Source: Erythrobacter sanguineus (lineage in GTDB: Bacteria > Pseudomonadota > Alphaproteobacteria > Sphingomonadales > Sphingomonadaceae). From it: DNA of 64,000 nucleotides. Positions 54,075 to 63,425 of the stretch are shown piece after piece. The notes below the pieces were generated by a model. The model ran no database searches and had not been told where the DNA came from. It saw only the letters and a program-made list of their open reading frames with translations. The DNA lies in the NCBI RefSeq assembly GCF_900143235.1, contig NZ_FRDF01000016.1:1-64000 (forward strand). The letters are read 5' to 3'. Numbering within the stretch: the stretch's first letter is position 1; each line of letters opens with the position of its first letter. Made by a program: the position numbers and the translations under genes.

Positions 54075-55571
54075 TCACTCTGCTGGGAGGGGCTCGCTTT
54101 CACCCCGTGTCCGCGCAAAACGGAGCGCTTCGGCCATCCGGTCTGGTGCAATCAGGTGGAGCACAGCGCCATAAAGCGCGACCCCGAGCGGCACCACAAT
54201 CCCCAGCGCCAGCAGATCAATCACAGGCGGCAGCCAATGCAAGCCCAGCGCTACGCCTGCGGCCATCGCCAGCGCAGCGGCCAGCGGCGGCGCAATCGCC
54301 CGCATCAGCGCGCCGATCTGCAACCCCAGCACCCGGCGCGACAGCAGGATGGTCGCCCCCGTCAGCACCGCCATCCCGCCGACCCAGCCCCAGGCAAAAC
54401 CTGTCACGCCCCATTGCGATCCGATCAGGAAACCGGCGGGCATCACCACGCTGCCCAGCATCGTGATCTTCAGGGCGATACCGGGAAACCCGCGTGCATT
54501 GGTGGCGGGCGAAAACAGGATCTGCAGGGTCAGCATAGCCATTGCCATGGCGAGGATGGGCAGCAGGGGGACAATCTCGATCCACTTTTCGCCCAGCAGC
54601 ACCGGCACCAGCACCGGGGCGACAACCGCCATCCCGGCATAGGCCGGCAGCGCCACCAGCATCACCAGCCGGATGGTGGCGAGCAGTGGCTCTGATCCCA
54701 TTCCCTGCTGGCCCGTGCCCTGCTGGCGCGAATAGGCGGCATAGGCGACCTCGTTGATCGGCGGCACGAACTTGGAGGCGAGCAATTGCGCAAGGAACAG
54801 CCCGGTGGTGTAGACCCCCAGCGTATGGGTATCGAGCACGCGCCCGGCGATCATCACGTCGGCTTGGCTCTGCACGAACCAGAACAGTTGGGTCGCGGTC
54901 ATCACGCCGCCGAAACCGGCGATGTGGCCAGCCCCGGTAAAGCGGAAGCTGGGGCGGATCGGCGCACGCGCGGCCCAGGTCATGCCGATGGCCTCGGTGA
55001 CGAGCATCGCCATCGGTGCGGTCACCAGCGTCCATACGCCCCAGCCCGACAGCGCCCCTGTCAGCGCCGTGACCGCTCCGGTCAGCGCGGCGGCAAGGCG
55101 TACCTGTGCCGGACGACGGAAATCCATCTTCCGGCTGAGGATCGCGTGCGGCAGGGCGCAGAACGGCACCGCCAGATACAGCAGCGATTGTACCCGCAGC
55201 AGATCGGCAACCTCGGGTTGTTCGAACCACAGCGCCACCAGCGGCGCGGCAAGAAACTGTATCAGTGCCAGCCCGAAATTGAGCAGGATCAGCATGCCCA
55301 GCGTCTGACGCAGGCGTTCCTCGGTCACCTCCTTTTCGCGGATCAGCGCGCTGGCAAGGCCCCAGCCATTCATGGTGGAAAGCAGCACCAGCATCACCTG
55401 CGCCATCGCGAACAGCCCGTAATCCTCGGGCGCGAGCAGGCGGATCACGATCAGCGTCGAACACCACGAGACAATCTGGGTCAGCACCTGGCTGCCCGAA
55501 CGCCAGATCACCGCCGTGCGCACCTGCGCGGCGAGCGACGGGCCAGCGGAAAGGGGATCGGCCTCAGCCAT
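54075..55571 (-). CDS. Polysaccharide/lipid-linked oligosaccharide flippase (MOP, Wzx-like)
   Basis: 498 residues from ATG 55571, about fourteen hydrophobic helices. RTAVIWRSGSQVLTQIVSWCSTLIVIRLLAPEDYGLFAMAQVM is typical of the PST/Wzx group. Probably flips an undecaprenyl-linked glycan. Overlaps the acetyltransferase gene by 8 bases, implying a joint pathway. No glycosyltransferase nearby. Confidence 0.88.
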   Translation of the reverse strand: MAEADPLSAGPSLAAQVRTAVIWRSGSQVLTQIVSWCSTLIVIRLLAPEDYGLFAMAQVMLVLLSTMNGWGLASALIREKEVTEERLRQTLGMLILLNFGLALIQFLAAPLVALWFEQPEVADLLRVQSLLYLAVPFCALPHAILSRKMDFRRPAQVRLAAALTGAVTALTGALSGWGVWTLVTAPMAMLVTEAIGMTWAARAPIRPSFRFTGAGHIAGFGGVMTATQLFWFVQSQADVMIAGRVLDTHTLGVYTTGLFLAQLLASKFVPPINEVAYAAYSRQQGTGQQGMGSEPLLATIRLVMLVALPAYAGMAVVAPVLVPVLLGEKWIEIVPLLPILAMAMAMLTLQILFSPATNARGFPGIALKITMLGSVVMPAGFLIGSQWGVTGFAWGWVGGMAVLTGATILLSRRVLGLQIGALMRAIAPPLAAALAMAAGVALGLHWLPPVIDLLALGIVVPLGVALYGAVLHLIAPDRMAEALRFARTRGESEPLPAE

Positions 55572-56661
55572 TGCGGGCAGCGTGCTCCCCGCCCGGGCCG
55601 TTGCCCCATAGTCTGGCGAGCACGCGCGAGGCGGTGCGGCTGCGCACGAACAGCAGGTCGGCAAAGTCATAGCCGGGGACCGCACCCATCGCACGTTTAT
55701 AGCCGCTGTCGCCTGCGCCCATATCCATCATCGACTGGCCATCGGCGATCGCATCTTCCAGTGCCTTGTAATTGACCAGCTTGCCGATGTTGCATTCGGC
55801 AAAGTCTTCGACATAGCTGCCAGCGATCCCGTATTGCCATGCGCCGTCATCAAGATCGAAGCTGAAGGCTATGGCACGATCATCGAGCATCAGGATGGTG
55901 GCGGCGAGATTTTCGGCGATCACCGGGTCGGCCAGCACGCCTTGCCACAGCCGTTGCTGGTGCGGGCGCATGAATTTCGCCCCGCTGCCGTCGGTGGTGC
56001 GCGCGATCCAGCTGGCCGCCTCGATCCGGCCCATGTCTTTGATCACGGCATCGTTCCAGTCGTTTCCGCGCACATGCCGCCAGCGCGGGGTGCCGCGCTC
56101 CTCAAGCTTGCGCCATGCCACCCGCAGCCGCCGCGCGGTGGAGGATTTCGGCCAGCCTTCGGCCCGCAGGGCATCGCAGTCGATCAGCCATGCGGTGCCC
56201 GCTGGCCGCGAGAGCACCTGCCAGCCTGCCAGCCGCGCGGCTTCGACGAGCAACAGGGTCGAGGGATCATCGCTGCGCGCCGGGCCGAGCCGCCACACCG
56301 CGCCCAGACTGCGCGCGGCCGGATGGCCGAGCGCCTGCGCAAGCTCGAAGGTATCGGCATCGTCTGCCAGCAGGATATTGCGCAGCGGCCAGTAGCTGCC
56401 CGGCACCTTGCGCGCGCCGAGCATAGCTGTGACCAGCGGCGCAGGGCCGAAGCCGCAAGTGGGAATCGCCGCGACAAGCGCGCCATTGTCGCGGCGCACC
56501 AGCAGGGTCTGCCCCTTCTCCGATGCGCTGGCGCGAAACCACGCGGCACGCAGGAAATGGTGGCCCGACAGGCTGCTCTGGGCGAGCCTGTCCACCTCGG
56601 GCGGGAAGCCCGCGTGGGTTTCCAGCGTCAGCGGGGCAGCTGCGATCTTGGTTTCAAACAT
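55564..56661 (-). CDS. CelD/BcsL-type GNAT (FemAB-like) acyltransferase
   Basis: 365 residues. The C-terminal half has the double-GNAT pattern seen in CelD/FemAB-like proteins: TARRLRVAWRKLEERG, ILMLDDRAIAFSFDLDDGAWQYGIAGSYVEDFAECNIGKLVNYKALEDAI and MDMGAGDSGYKRAMG. Such enzymes are linked to exopolysaccharide and cell-wall loci. Coupled with the flippase downstream, so acetylation or aminoacylation of that glycan is plausible. Confidence 0.8.
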   Translation of the reverse strand: MFETKIAAAPLTLETHAGFPPEVDRLAQSSLSGHHFLRAAWFRASASEKGQTLLVRRDNGALVAAIPTCGFGPAPLVTAMLGARKVPGSYWPLRNILLADDADTFELAQALGHPAARSLGAVWRLGPARSDDPSTLLLVEAARLAGWQVLSRPAGTAWLIDCDALRAEGWPKSSTARRLRVAWRKLEERGTPRWRHVRGNDWNDAVIKDMGRIEAASWIARTTDGSGAKFMRPHQQRLWQGVLADPVIAENLAATILMLDDRAIAFSFDLDDGAWQYGIAGSYVEDFAECNIGKLVNYKALEDAIADGQSMMDMGAGDSGYKRAMGAVPGYDFADLLFVRSRTASRVLARLWGNGPGGEHAARNG

Positions 56662-56865
56662 CAGTCACCTGCTGTGCCGCTCGGTTGGAGTGGCGCCTTG
56701 TCTCCCCCCTAGTGCAGCGGCGTAACCACCCGGTTAACCAAGCACCGATTTCGCGGTGTGTCTGCGCTTGCCCGGAACCTCCGGCCCTACGATTGATTGA
56801 CAAGCTGCCGATGCTCGGGGCAACGCAGCCGCGCCCGATCCCGCCTGTTGCCCCGCCCGCCCTTC

Positions 56866-57411
56866 ATGCCCTTGCCGGAGACCCCCTTGCCTGCCCCCCC
56901 ATTGCCTGATCACTCTCCGACCGCACCGGCTGCGTTTCGCCAGCTTATGGGCCAGTTTGCGACCGGGGTTGCAGTGGTTTCGGTGGTGCCGGGGGATGGC
57001 GACCCACAGGCCGGCGGAATCGCGGCGATGACGATCAATTCGCTCGTCTCGGTTTCGCTCGATCCGATGCTGGTGTGCTGGAATCTGCAGAATTCATCGA
57101 GCCAGTTCGGTGCCTATGCGCAGGCTGAACGGTTCGCGGTCAGCATTCTGGCGGAAGGTCAGCAGACGCTGGCCCGGCGCTATGCCGCGCGCGGCAGCAA
57201 CGCGCTGATCCCTGATGATTTCGAAACCGGGCCGCATGGCCTGCCCGTGATTGCGGGCGCAATCGGCCATCTCGCCTGCCGCCGCTGGGCGGTGCACGAA
57301 GCGGGCGATCACACGCTGATCCTCGGACAGGTCGAGGGGATGGCGCACCCCGAATCCGGCGTTCGCCCGCTGGTGTTCTTCGGTGGACGGTTCGAGGAAC
57401 TCGCGCCCTAG
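56866..57411 (+). CDS. Flavin reductase family protein
   Basis: 181 residues. FMN-binding split barrel: [63 protein letters not shown] and [11 protein letters not shown] are diagnostic. Supplies reduced flavin to a monooxygenase, or reduces a substrate. Start uncertain: ATG 56866 adds a Pro-rich leader before the conserved domain. Its stop overlaps the stop of the convergent alcohol dehydrogenase. A TTGACA at 56787 lacks a good -10. Confidence 0.85.
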   Translation: MPLPETPLPAPPLPDHSPTAPAAFRQLMGQFATGVAVVSVVPGDGDPQAGGIAAMTINSLVSVSLDPMLVCWNLQNSSSQFGAYAQAERFAVSILAEGQQTLARRYAARGSNALIPDDFETGPHGLPVIAGAIGHLACRRWAVHEAGDHTLILGQVEGMAHPESGVRPLVFFGGRFEELAP

Positions 57412-58520
57412 AACACCACCACGCTGCGGATCGATTTGCCTGCATGCATCAGATCAAATGCGGTGTTGATCTCCTCCAGCCCCATGACATGGGTGATCAT
57501 CGGATCGATCTGGATCTTGCCGGTCATGTACATATCGACGATCTTGGGCACGTCGGTGCGGCCCTTGGCGCCGCCGAAGGCTGTGCCGCGCCAGTTGCGC
57601 CCCGTTACGAGCTGGAAGGGGCGGGTGGCGATTTCCTTGCCCGCTTCGGCCACGCCAATGATGATGCTGGTGCCCCAGCCGCGGTGGCAGGCTTCCAAAG
57701 CGGTGCGCATGACCTCGGTGTTGCCGGTGGCATCGAAGGTGTAATCCGCGCCGCCATCGGTCATCGCGACGATTTGGGCGACGGTTTCCTCGCGGCTCAA
57801 ACCTGATGAATTGAGGAAGTGGGTCATGCCGAATTTTTTGCCCCATTCCTCGCGGTCTGCGTTGATGTCGACCCCGATGATGAGGTTTGCGCCTGCCAGC
57901 CGCGCGCCCTGAATGACGTTGAGGCCAATCCCGCCAAGGCCGAACACCACGACATTGTCACCCACCTGCACCTTGGCCGTATTGGTCACAGCGCCGACCC
58001 CGGTGGTCACCCCGCAGCCGATGTAGCAGGCGGACTGGAACGGCGCGTCCTCGCGGATCTTCGCCACCGCGATTTCGGGCAGCACGGTGAAATTGCTGAA
58101 GGTGGAACAGCCCATGTAGTGATAGATCGGCTGGCCTTTGTAGGAAAAGCGCGTGGTGCCATCGGGCATCAGCCCCTTGCCTTGGGTGGCGCGGATCGCC
58201 GTGCACAGGTTGGTCTTGCCCGAAAGGCACGACTTACACTGGCGGCATTCCGGGATGTAGAGCGGGATCACGTGATCGCCGGGTTTGACGCTGGTGACGC
58301 CCGCGCCCACCTCGCGCACGATCCCTGCGCCTTCATGGCCTAGAACGCCGGGGAAGATCCCTTCGCTGTCGTACCCGTCGAGCGTGTAGGCATCGGTGTG
58401 GCAGATGCCGGTCGCCATGATTTCCACCAGCACTTCGCCCGCCTTCGGCCCTTCGAGATCGAGTTCGACGATTTCGAGCGGTTTTTTCGCTTCAAAGGCA
58501 ACGGCAGCGCGGGTTTTCAT
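57408..58520 (-). CDS. frmA: S-(hydroxymethyl)glutathione dehydrogenase, class III alcohol dehydrogenase
   Basis: 370 residues. Catalytic zinc [13 protein letters not shown], structural zinc [19 protein letters not shown]-binding [12 protein letters not shown] and the class III sequence [18 protein letters not shown]. Oxidises the glutathione adduct of formaldehyde, also reduces S-nitrosoglutathione. The S-formylglutathione hydrolase gene normally next to it is absent here; DUF5522 lies upstream. Confidence 0.95.
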   Translation of the reverse strand: MKTRAAVAFEAKKPLEIVELDLEGPKAGEVLVEIMATGICHTDAYTLDGYDSEGIFPGVLGHEGAGIVREVGAGVTSVKPGDHVIPLYIPECRQCKSCLSGKTNLCTAIRATQGKGLMPDGTTRFSYKGQPIYHYMGCSTFSNFTVLPEIAVAKIREDAPFQSACYIGCGVTTGVGAVTNTAKVQVGDNVVVFGLGGIGLNVIQGARLAGANLIIGVDINADREEWGKKFGMTHFLNSSGLSREETVAQIVAMTDGGADYTFDATGNTEVMRTALEACHRGWGTSIIIGVAEAGKEIATRPFQLVTGRNWRGTAFGGAKGRTDVPKIVDMYMTGKIQIDPMITHVMGLEEINTAFDLMHAGKSIRSVVVF

Positions 58521-58575
58521 CAGCGGGTTCTCCTTGAAACGCGCCTATTCCCGTCCCTGCGGCGCTTGGCAAGTA

Positions 58576-58761
58576 TCAGCGGCGAGCAGGCACGGCCTCG
58601 TGATCATAGGGACAATGGCGGCAGGCCGATCCGCAGCATTTGCCGCGCTTCAGATGCGCCACCCGCGTGAACACGGTGTAGCCCGTTTCGGGATCGCGAT
58701 AGGTCGTCTCCCCGCGCGTGCAGGCGGCTTGGTGCAGGGCGTGCCACATGGGTTCGGTCAT
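58576..58761 (-). CDS. DUF5522 small cysteine-rich protein
   Basis: 61 residues. GKCCGSACRHCPY is the DUF5522 signature, a four-Cys probable metal site. Function unknown; widespread small protein. ATG 58761; 55 bases upstream of the formaldehyde dehydrogenase gene on the same strand. Confidence 0.88.
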   Translation of the reverse strand: MTEPMWHALHQAACTRGETTYRDPETGYTVFTRVAHLKRGKCCGSACRHCPYDHEAVPARR

Positions 58762-58934
58762 CGTGCAGGGCGATAGAGCGATTGATCGCCAGCGCCAAGA
58801 GCGTGACTTCGATGCCGCATGTTATATGATATCCCGCATTGCGCTGGGCGCCGGATTGGATAGTCACTTGCGCAAGCCACGCTTTTGCGCTGTGTCGTGG
58901 GGCCAGCGATCTGTCACATTCTCGGAGACCGCCG

Positions 58935-61379
58935 TTGCGTTTCGTGCTTTTTCTCGCCGCCCTGCTGTTCGCCATCCCCGCCCCGACCGCGGTTCATGCA
59001 CAGGGCGTGCAGCAGACCAAGGGCAGTTTCGAAGACAAGTTTCGCCAGCTCGATGAAGTGCTGCCCGATCCCAATGTCTATCGCACCGCTGGCGGCGCAC
59101 CGGGGCATCAGTACTGGCAGCAGCAGGTCGATTACCGGATCGCCGCCGAACTCGATGAACCGCGCCGCCGCATGACCGCGCGGGCGACGATCCGCTACAC
59201 CAACAATTCGCCCGACACCTTGCCGTGGCTGTGGATGCAGCTTGATCAGAACATCTTCCGCAAGGATTCAATGGCCGAACTCACCGATGCCTTCGGCGGC
59301 CCCGGGCGGCGCGGGCCGAAGGTCAGCCTTGGTTCGGCGAGCGAGCCGACCAGGCTTTCAATGGACGAATTGCGCCGCCAGCAGGCAATGGCGGATAATT
59401 CCTACGGGTACGACATCAATGCGGTGCGCACCATGGACGGGGTGGATCTGGCGCACACCATCGTCGGCACGCTGATGCGGATCGATCTGCCGGCACCGCT
59501 GGCCTCGGGCGAAAGCATCGAATTTACGATCGAATGGGCGTTCAACATCGTCGAGGAAGACGCTGTGGTGGCGCGTTCTGGCTATGAACATTTCCCCGAT
59601 GATCCGCGCAAGGGCGGCAATGACATTTTTCTGCTGGCCCAGTGGTTCCCGCGCATGGTGGTCTATTCGGACTACGAAGGCTGGCACAACAAGGAGTTTC
59701 TGGGGCGCGGCGAATTCACGCTGGAATTTGGCGATTACGAAGTCGAAATGACCGTGCCCGACGATCACATCGTCGCTTCCACCGGGGTGCTCCAGAACCC
59801 CGATGCGGTGCTCACCGCAGCGCAGCGCCAACGGCTGGAAACCGCCAGGAACGCCGATGCGCCGATGTTTATCGTCACCCCGCAGGAAGCCGCCGCCGCC
59901 GAAGCGGGCAACCCGCGCGGCAAGAAGACGTGGAAGTTCTCCGCCCGGAACGTGCGCGATTTCGCCTGGGCCTCCAGCCGCAAGTTCATGTGGGATGCGC
60001 AAGGCCACAAGCAGCCGGGTGCAGAGCACGAAACCGTGCTGGCGATGAGCTTCTGGCCCAAGGAAGGCGGCGAGTTGTGGCGCAAATATTCGACCGCGGC
60101 CGTGGTCCACACCATGAAGGTCTATTCGCGTTTCAGCTTTGATTATCCCTATCCTACCGCGCAGAGCATCAACGGGCCGGTCGGCGGGATGGAATACCCG
60201 ATGATCACCTTCAACGGCCCGCGCACCACGCTCAACAAGGATGGGACCCGCACCCATTCGCTGGCGGAGAAGGTGTTCCTCGTTGGCGTGGTGATCCACG
60301 AAATCGGCCACATCTATTTCCCGATGACAGTCAATTCGGATGAACGCCAATGGACGTGGATGGACGAAGGCCTCAACTCCTTCCTTGATTCGGTCGCCGG
60401 GTATGAGTGGGACCCGGACATGCCCTGGACCCGCAGCCTGCCGCGCGACATGGTCAGCTATATGGTGTCGAGCCAGCAGGAACCGATCATGACCCAGTCG
60501 GATTCGGTCACCAACCTCGGTGCCAATGCCTATGGCAAACCGTCGGCGGCCTATCATATCCTGCGCGACACGGTGATCGGGCGCGAGCGGTTTGATTTCG
60601 CGCTTAAGGAATATGCCCGCCGCTGGAAGTTCAAGCGGCCCACGCCGGCCGATTTCTTCCGCACCATCGAGGAAGCGAGCGGCACCGATCTCGACTGGTT
60701 CTGGCGCGGCTGGTTCTACACCACCGATCATGTCGATATTTCGCTGGATTCGATCCACCGGCTGAGGATCGACACTGAGGACCCCGATATTGATCTGCCC
60801 CGCCGCCGCCGTGAGCGCGATGACGAACCGGATGCGGTCGGCATCGGCCTCAACCGGGATCAGGGACTGCCGATCTGGGTGCTGGAAAACCGCAATGTGC
60901 GCGATTTTTATGACAGCAATGACGAATTCACCGTCACCCCCAAGGACCGCAAGAAATATACCGGCTTTCTCGAAGGGCTGGACCCGTGGGAACGCAAGGT
61001 GTTCGACCGCGCGGTCAAGGAGGATGCAAATTACTACGTCCTCAACTTCTCCAACAAGGGCGGGCTTGTCATGCCGATCATCCTTGGCCTCACCTTCAAG
61101 GACGGCAAGACCGAGAAGATGAACATCCCGGCGGAAATCTGGCGCCGCAATTCGCGTGAGGTGGCCAAGCTGCTGGTGTTCCCCAAGGGCAAGGAACTGG
61201 TACAGGTGGTGGTCGATCCCGATTGGGAAACCGCCGATGCCGACATCGAGAACAACCACTATCCGCGCCGCATCATCCCCAGCCGGATCGAGGCATTCAA
61301 ATCCGAAAGCAGCAAGGCGCGCGTCAGGCGTGACCTGATGGGTGAGGCAGCCGGCGCCGAGCCTGACGGGCGCAAGTGA
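58935..61379 (+). CDS. Exported M1-family metallopeptidase
   Basis: 814 residues from TTG 58935 (GGAG seven bases upstream), which yields a clean signal peptide FVLFLAALLFAIPAPTAVHAQ. GGMEYPM corresponds to the aminopeptidase GAMEN motif, and HEIGH-x18-E (HEIGHIYF ... MDEGLNSF) is the zinc site. Longer C-terminal part includes an extra beta domain. Trims peptides in the periplasm. The frame open to 58839 would bury the signal. TGATG to the DUF6702 gene. Confidence 0.9.
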   Translation: MRFVLFLAALLFAIPAPTAVHAQGVQQTKGSFEDKFRQLDEVLPDPNVYRTAGGAPGHQYWQQQVDYRIAAELDEPRRRMTARATIRYTNNSPDTLPWLWMQLDQNIFRKDSMAELTDAFGGPGRRGPKVSLGSASEPTRLSMDELRRQQAMADNSYGYDINAVRTMDGVDLAHTIVGTLMRIDLPAPLASGESIEFTIEWAFNIVEEDAVVARSGYEHFPDDPRKGGNDIFLLAQWFPRMVVYSDYEGWHNKEFLGRGEFTLEFGDYEVEMTVPDDHIVASTGVLQNPDAVLTAAQRQRLETARNADAPMFIVTPQEAAAAEAGNPRGKKTWKFSARNVRDFAWASSRKFMWDAQGHKQPGAEHETVLAMSFWPKEGGELWRKYSTAAVVHTMKVYSRFSFDYPYPTAQSINGPVGGMEYPMITFNGPRTTLNKDGTRTHSLAEKVFLVGVVIHEIGHIYFPMTVNSDERQWTWMDEGLNSFLDSVAGYEWDPDMPWTRSLPRDMVSYMVSSQQEPIMTQSDSVTNLGANAYGKPSAAYHILRDTVIGRERFDFALKEYARRWKFKRPTPADFFRTIEEASGTDLDWFWRGWFYTTDHVDISLDSIHRLRIDTEDPDIDLPRRRRERDDEPDAVGIGLNRDQGLPIWVLENRNVRDFYDSNDEFTVTPKDRKKYTGFLEGLDPWERKVFDRAVKEDANYYVLNFSNKGGLVMPIILGLTFKDGKTEKMNIPAEIWRRNSREVAKLLVFPKGKELVQVVVDPDWETADADIENNHYPRRIIPSRIEAFKSESSKARVRRDLMGEAAGAEPDGRK

Positions 61380-61882
61380 TGCTGCGGTCGCTCGTGCTGC
61401 TCGCCGCATTGGTGCTGGCCCCGCCGGGGGCTGCGCCGCTGCTCGCGCACCAGCAGAAGATCGCGATCAGCACTGTATCGGTGAACCCGCGCACCGAACG
61501 GATCGAGGTGGTGCATCAGGTGCCGGTGCACGATGCCGAACATGCGCTGCGCGCGCAGGGGATCAAGAGCGCGGACATCGTCGGCAGCGCCGACAGCCGC
61601 GAAGCCTTTGCCCGCTATGTCGCGCGCCGGTTCCTGTTCGAGGTGGACGGCGAGGCGGTCAGCCTCGACTATGTCGGCAGCGAAATTTCGGGCGGCAGCC
61701 TGATGGTCTATCAGGAAGCCCCCGCACCGCGCGCCGATGCCATGGCACGCGTCAATTCGCAGATCCTCACCGATGTCTGGGCGCGGCAGGAAAACCGCGT
61801 CAATCTTGGCAGCGGCACGAATGTGACCACCTTCATCTTCACCGCCGGGGAACCGCCGCGCGAAGTGGTGCTTGCACGCTGA
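61379..61882 (+). CDS. DUF6702 exported protein
   Basis: 167 residues. Signal peptide ending LLAHQQ; HQQKIAISTVSVNPRTERIEVVHQVPVHDAEHAL and NRVNLGSGTNVTTFIFTAGEPPREVVL match DUF6702, a family usually next to M1-type peptidases. Translationally coupled to the peptidase. Could act as its partner or inhibitor. Confidence 0.82.
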   Translation: MLRSLVLLAALVLAPPGAAPLLAHQQKIAISTVSVNPRTERIEVVHQVPVHDAEHALRAQGIKSADIVGSADSREAFARYVARRFLFEVDGEAVSLDYVGSEISGGSLMVYQEAPAPRADAMARVNSQILTDVWARQENRVNLGSGTNVTTFIFTAGEPPREVVLAR

Positions 61883-61933
61883 GCCGCCGCGCCGGGCCTG
61901 TCGCAGGGATCGCCGGGCCAGCGAGGCCGGCTG

Positions 61934-62257
61934 TCATTCCGGCACGGGTAACAGCAGGTCATCGGTCACTTCCATCAGCAGAAACGGCTCCTCGGCCGAA
62001 TCCTCAAGCGCCTCCAGAAATGCCTCGCGCACGGCCTCGTCATCATAGGCCATCGCGGCGTCATAGGCGCGCTGCCAGGTCTCGCGGTCAGGCCATTCGG
62101 CAATCCCGATGAACCGCCCGTCCTGATCGCGATGCAGCCGCGACCCGAGCGATCCGTAACGCTCGCGGATCAACCTCGTGCCTTCGCGCCACGCCTGACG
62201 AAACCGGGCGTGGTAGCCGGGCCTGACCTTCCACTAATATGCCGCGACAAAAGTCAT
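61934..62257 (-). pseudogene. Dimeric alpha-beta barrel (antibiotic biosynthesis monooxygenase-like) gene with amber codon at position 8
   Basis: ATG 62257 reads MTFVAAY, then TAG (62236-62234), then WKVRPGYHARFRQAWREGTR...LIRERYGSLGSRLHRDQDGRFIGIAEWPDRETWQRAYDAAMAY. Replacing the amber by Glu gives the usual start YEWKVRPGY of this family and a normal 107 residue length. After the stop, translation could restart only at a TTG (62173), giving a 79-residue fragment without the first strand and helix. One base change (GAG to TAG) explains it. Either a recent pseudogene, a sequencing error, or amber read-through. Confidence 0.75.
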
Positions 62258-62275
62258 CGCATCATGGCCGCGCGA

Positions 62276-62698
62276 TCAATAGGGCACGCCCCAATAGCCA
62301 TAAAGCGTCCTTGCATAGGCGCTGTCCCATGCCGGCGCTGTCCCGCCTTCGATGAAGGGGCTGTTGCGGAACACATCATCCTCTGCCGCAACCACATAGC
62401 CTTCCTGCTCGCTGTCATATTCGAGCGCATCCCGCGGCAATGGCCGCAATTCCTCGCCCAGACCAAGAAAGCCGCCAAAGCTCATCAGGGCATATTCGAC
62501 CTGGCCCGAACGCTTATTGACCATGAAGTGGTCGATCTTGCCGATCCGGTCGCCGTTCGGCCGGAACACCTTGGTGCCCTCGACACGGTCGGAGGCGATC
62601 AGTTCATGGTCCGGATCATTGATCGGCCCTGTCCCGTGCTCCTGCGGATTCCGGGCGTCAGGGCTGACGCTGTGGTGCTTGTCTGACGGATTCATCAT
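62276..62698 (-). CDS. PRC-barrel domain protein
   Basis: 140 residues. The PRC-barrel runs about 30-95: LIASDRVEGTKVFRPNGDRIGKIDHFMVNKRSGQVEYALMSFGGFLGLGEELRPLPRDALEYD. Basic/hydrophilic N-terminus, Tyr-rich C-terminus. GGAGG lies 5 bases before ATG 62698. Such proteins are abundant in the stress response of alphaproteobacteria, and may bind envelope or cytosolic partners. Confidence 0.88.
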   Translation of the reverse strand: MMNPSDKHHSVSPDARNPQEHGTGPINDPDHELIASDRVEGTKVFRPNGDRIGKIDHFMVNKRSGQVEYALMSFGGFLGLGEELRPLPRDALEYDSEQEGYVVAAEDDVFRNSPFIEGGTAPAWDSAYARTLYGYWGVPY

Positions 62699-63069
62699 GA
62701 TGGCCTCCTATGTCAGTGATTGCGAATGCAGTTCGGAAGGTTCGGCAACCCTCGCAAAGCACCCGCCGGTATCGGGCCGAGATCCCTCCCGGCCATCGTT
62801 TCGGCAGCGCGCCGAAGCGGGGTGTCGGGACTGATGGTGCAGACGTTGGTACTTATACCAATGCGCGATGAGCTTGACTCATCGTGCCTTGGTTAAGCCC
62901 GTGCGGCGCCTGAGCATTTCCAGCGCGTGATGCGTCAGCATCTTGGCGCGCTGGTATTACGCATTCTTGAACATGCATTTTCTTCTCCCTTCGCCGGTTC
63001 CTGCATGGTCAACTGGAACGGCGGAAGCGGACGGCGCGCTCCATGATGGCGCAATCGGTGCGCATCCGG
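62699..63069. other. 371-base stretch without a supported gene
   Basis: No frame with family similarity. Contains a 16-base perfect palindrome TTGGTA-CTTA-TACCAA at 62846-62861 and a GTTCC...GGAAC inverted pair (62995-62999/63017-63021). I searched for EcfG-type GGAAC-N16/17-CGTT promoters and saw none. Confidence 0.6.
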
Positions 63070-63312
63070 TCAGTATCCGCCGGGCGGATCGCTGGCCGGG
63101 AAGCTCTGGTCGCTGTCCTCGTCAACTTCAGTCCATTCGCGCTTCGGCTGATCGCGCATGGCCCGGGGGCCGGCATCGCGCACATCGGTGTGGCTCTTGT
63201 GCGGCTGATCGGGCGCAAAGGCAGCGTTTGATGAGCTCTTGTTGCGGGTAAGGAAATGATATCCCAGATAGCCAGCAGCACCGGCCAGCAATAATTTCGG
63301 AGTGAAGGACAT
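63070..63312 (-). CDS. Small protein with SFPASDPP C-terminal motif
   Basis: 80 residues. Short hydrophobic N-terminus (LLLAGAAGYLGYHFL), hydrophilic middle, and the acidic ending EVDEDSDQSFPASDPPG. This last motif recurs in unrelated short stress-associated proteins of proteobacteria. Likely membrane-attached. CAGGAGAA precedes ATG 63312. Confidence 0.75.
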   Translation of the reverse strand: MSFTPKLLLAGAAGYLGYHFLTRNKSSSNAAFAPDQPHKSHTDVRDAGPRAMRDQPKREWTEVDEDSDQSFPASDPPGGY

Positions 63313-63425
63313 GAAATTCTCCTGAAAACATAAGAATGATAAAGCATCATCTTCAAGATTTTGTTCAAGGCGGGCGGCTACAATGTTTGAGTTTCAGATG
63401 GTTCGGCATAAAACGACTTTGTCCT

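Noticed and set aside
56780..56820. TTGACA at 56787 as promoter of the flavin reductase
   Set aside because: No acceptable -10 at 16-18 bases; left out as a feature.
62880..62960. Short minus-strand peptide MLTHHALEMLRRRTGLTKAR
   Set aside because: Twenty residues, no ribosome-binding site or family match.
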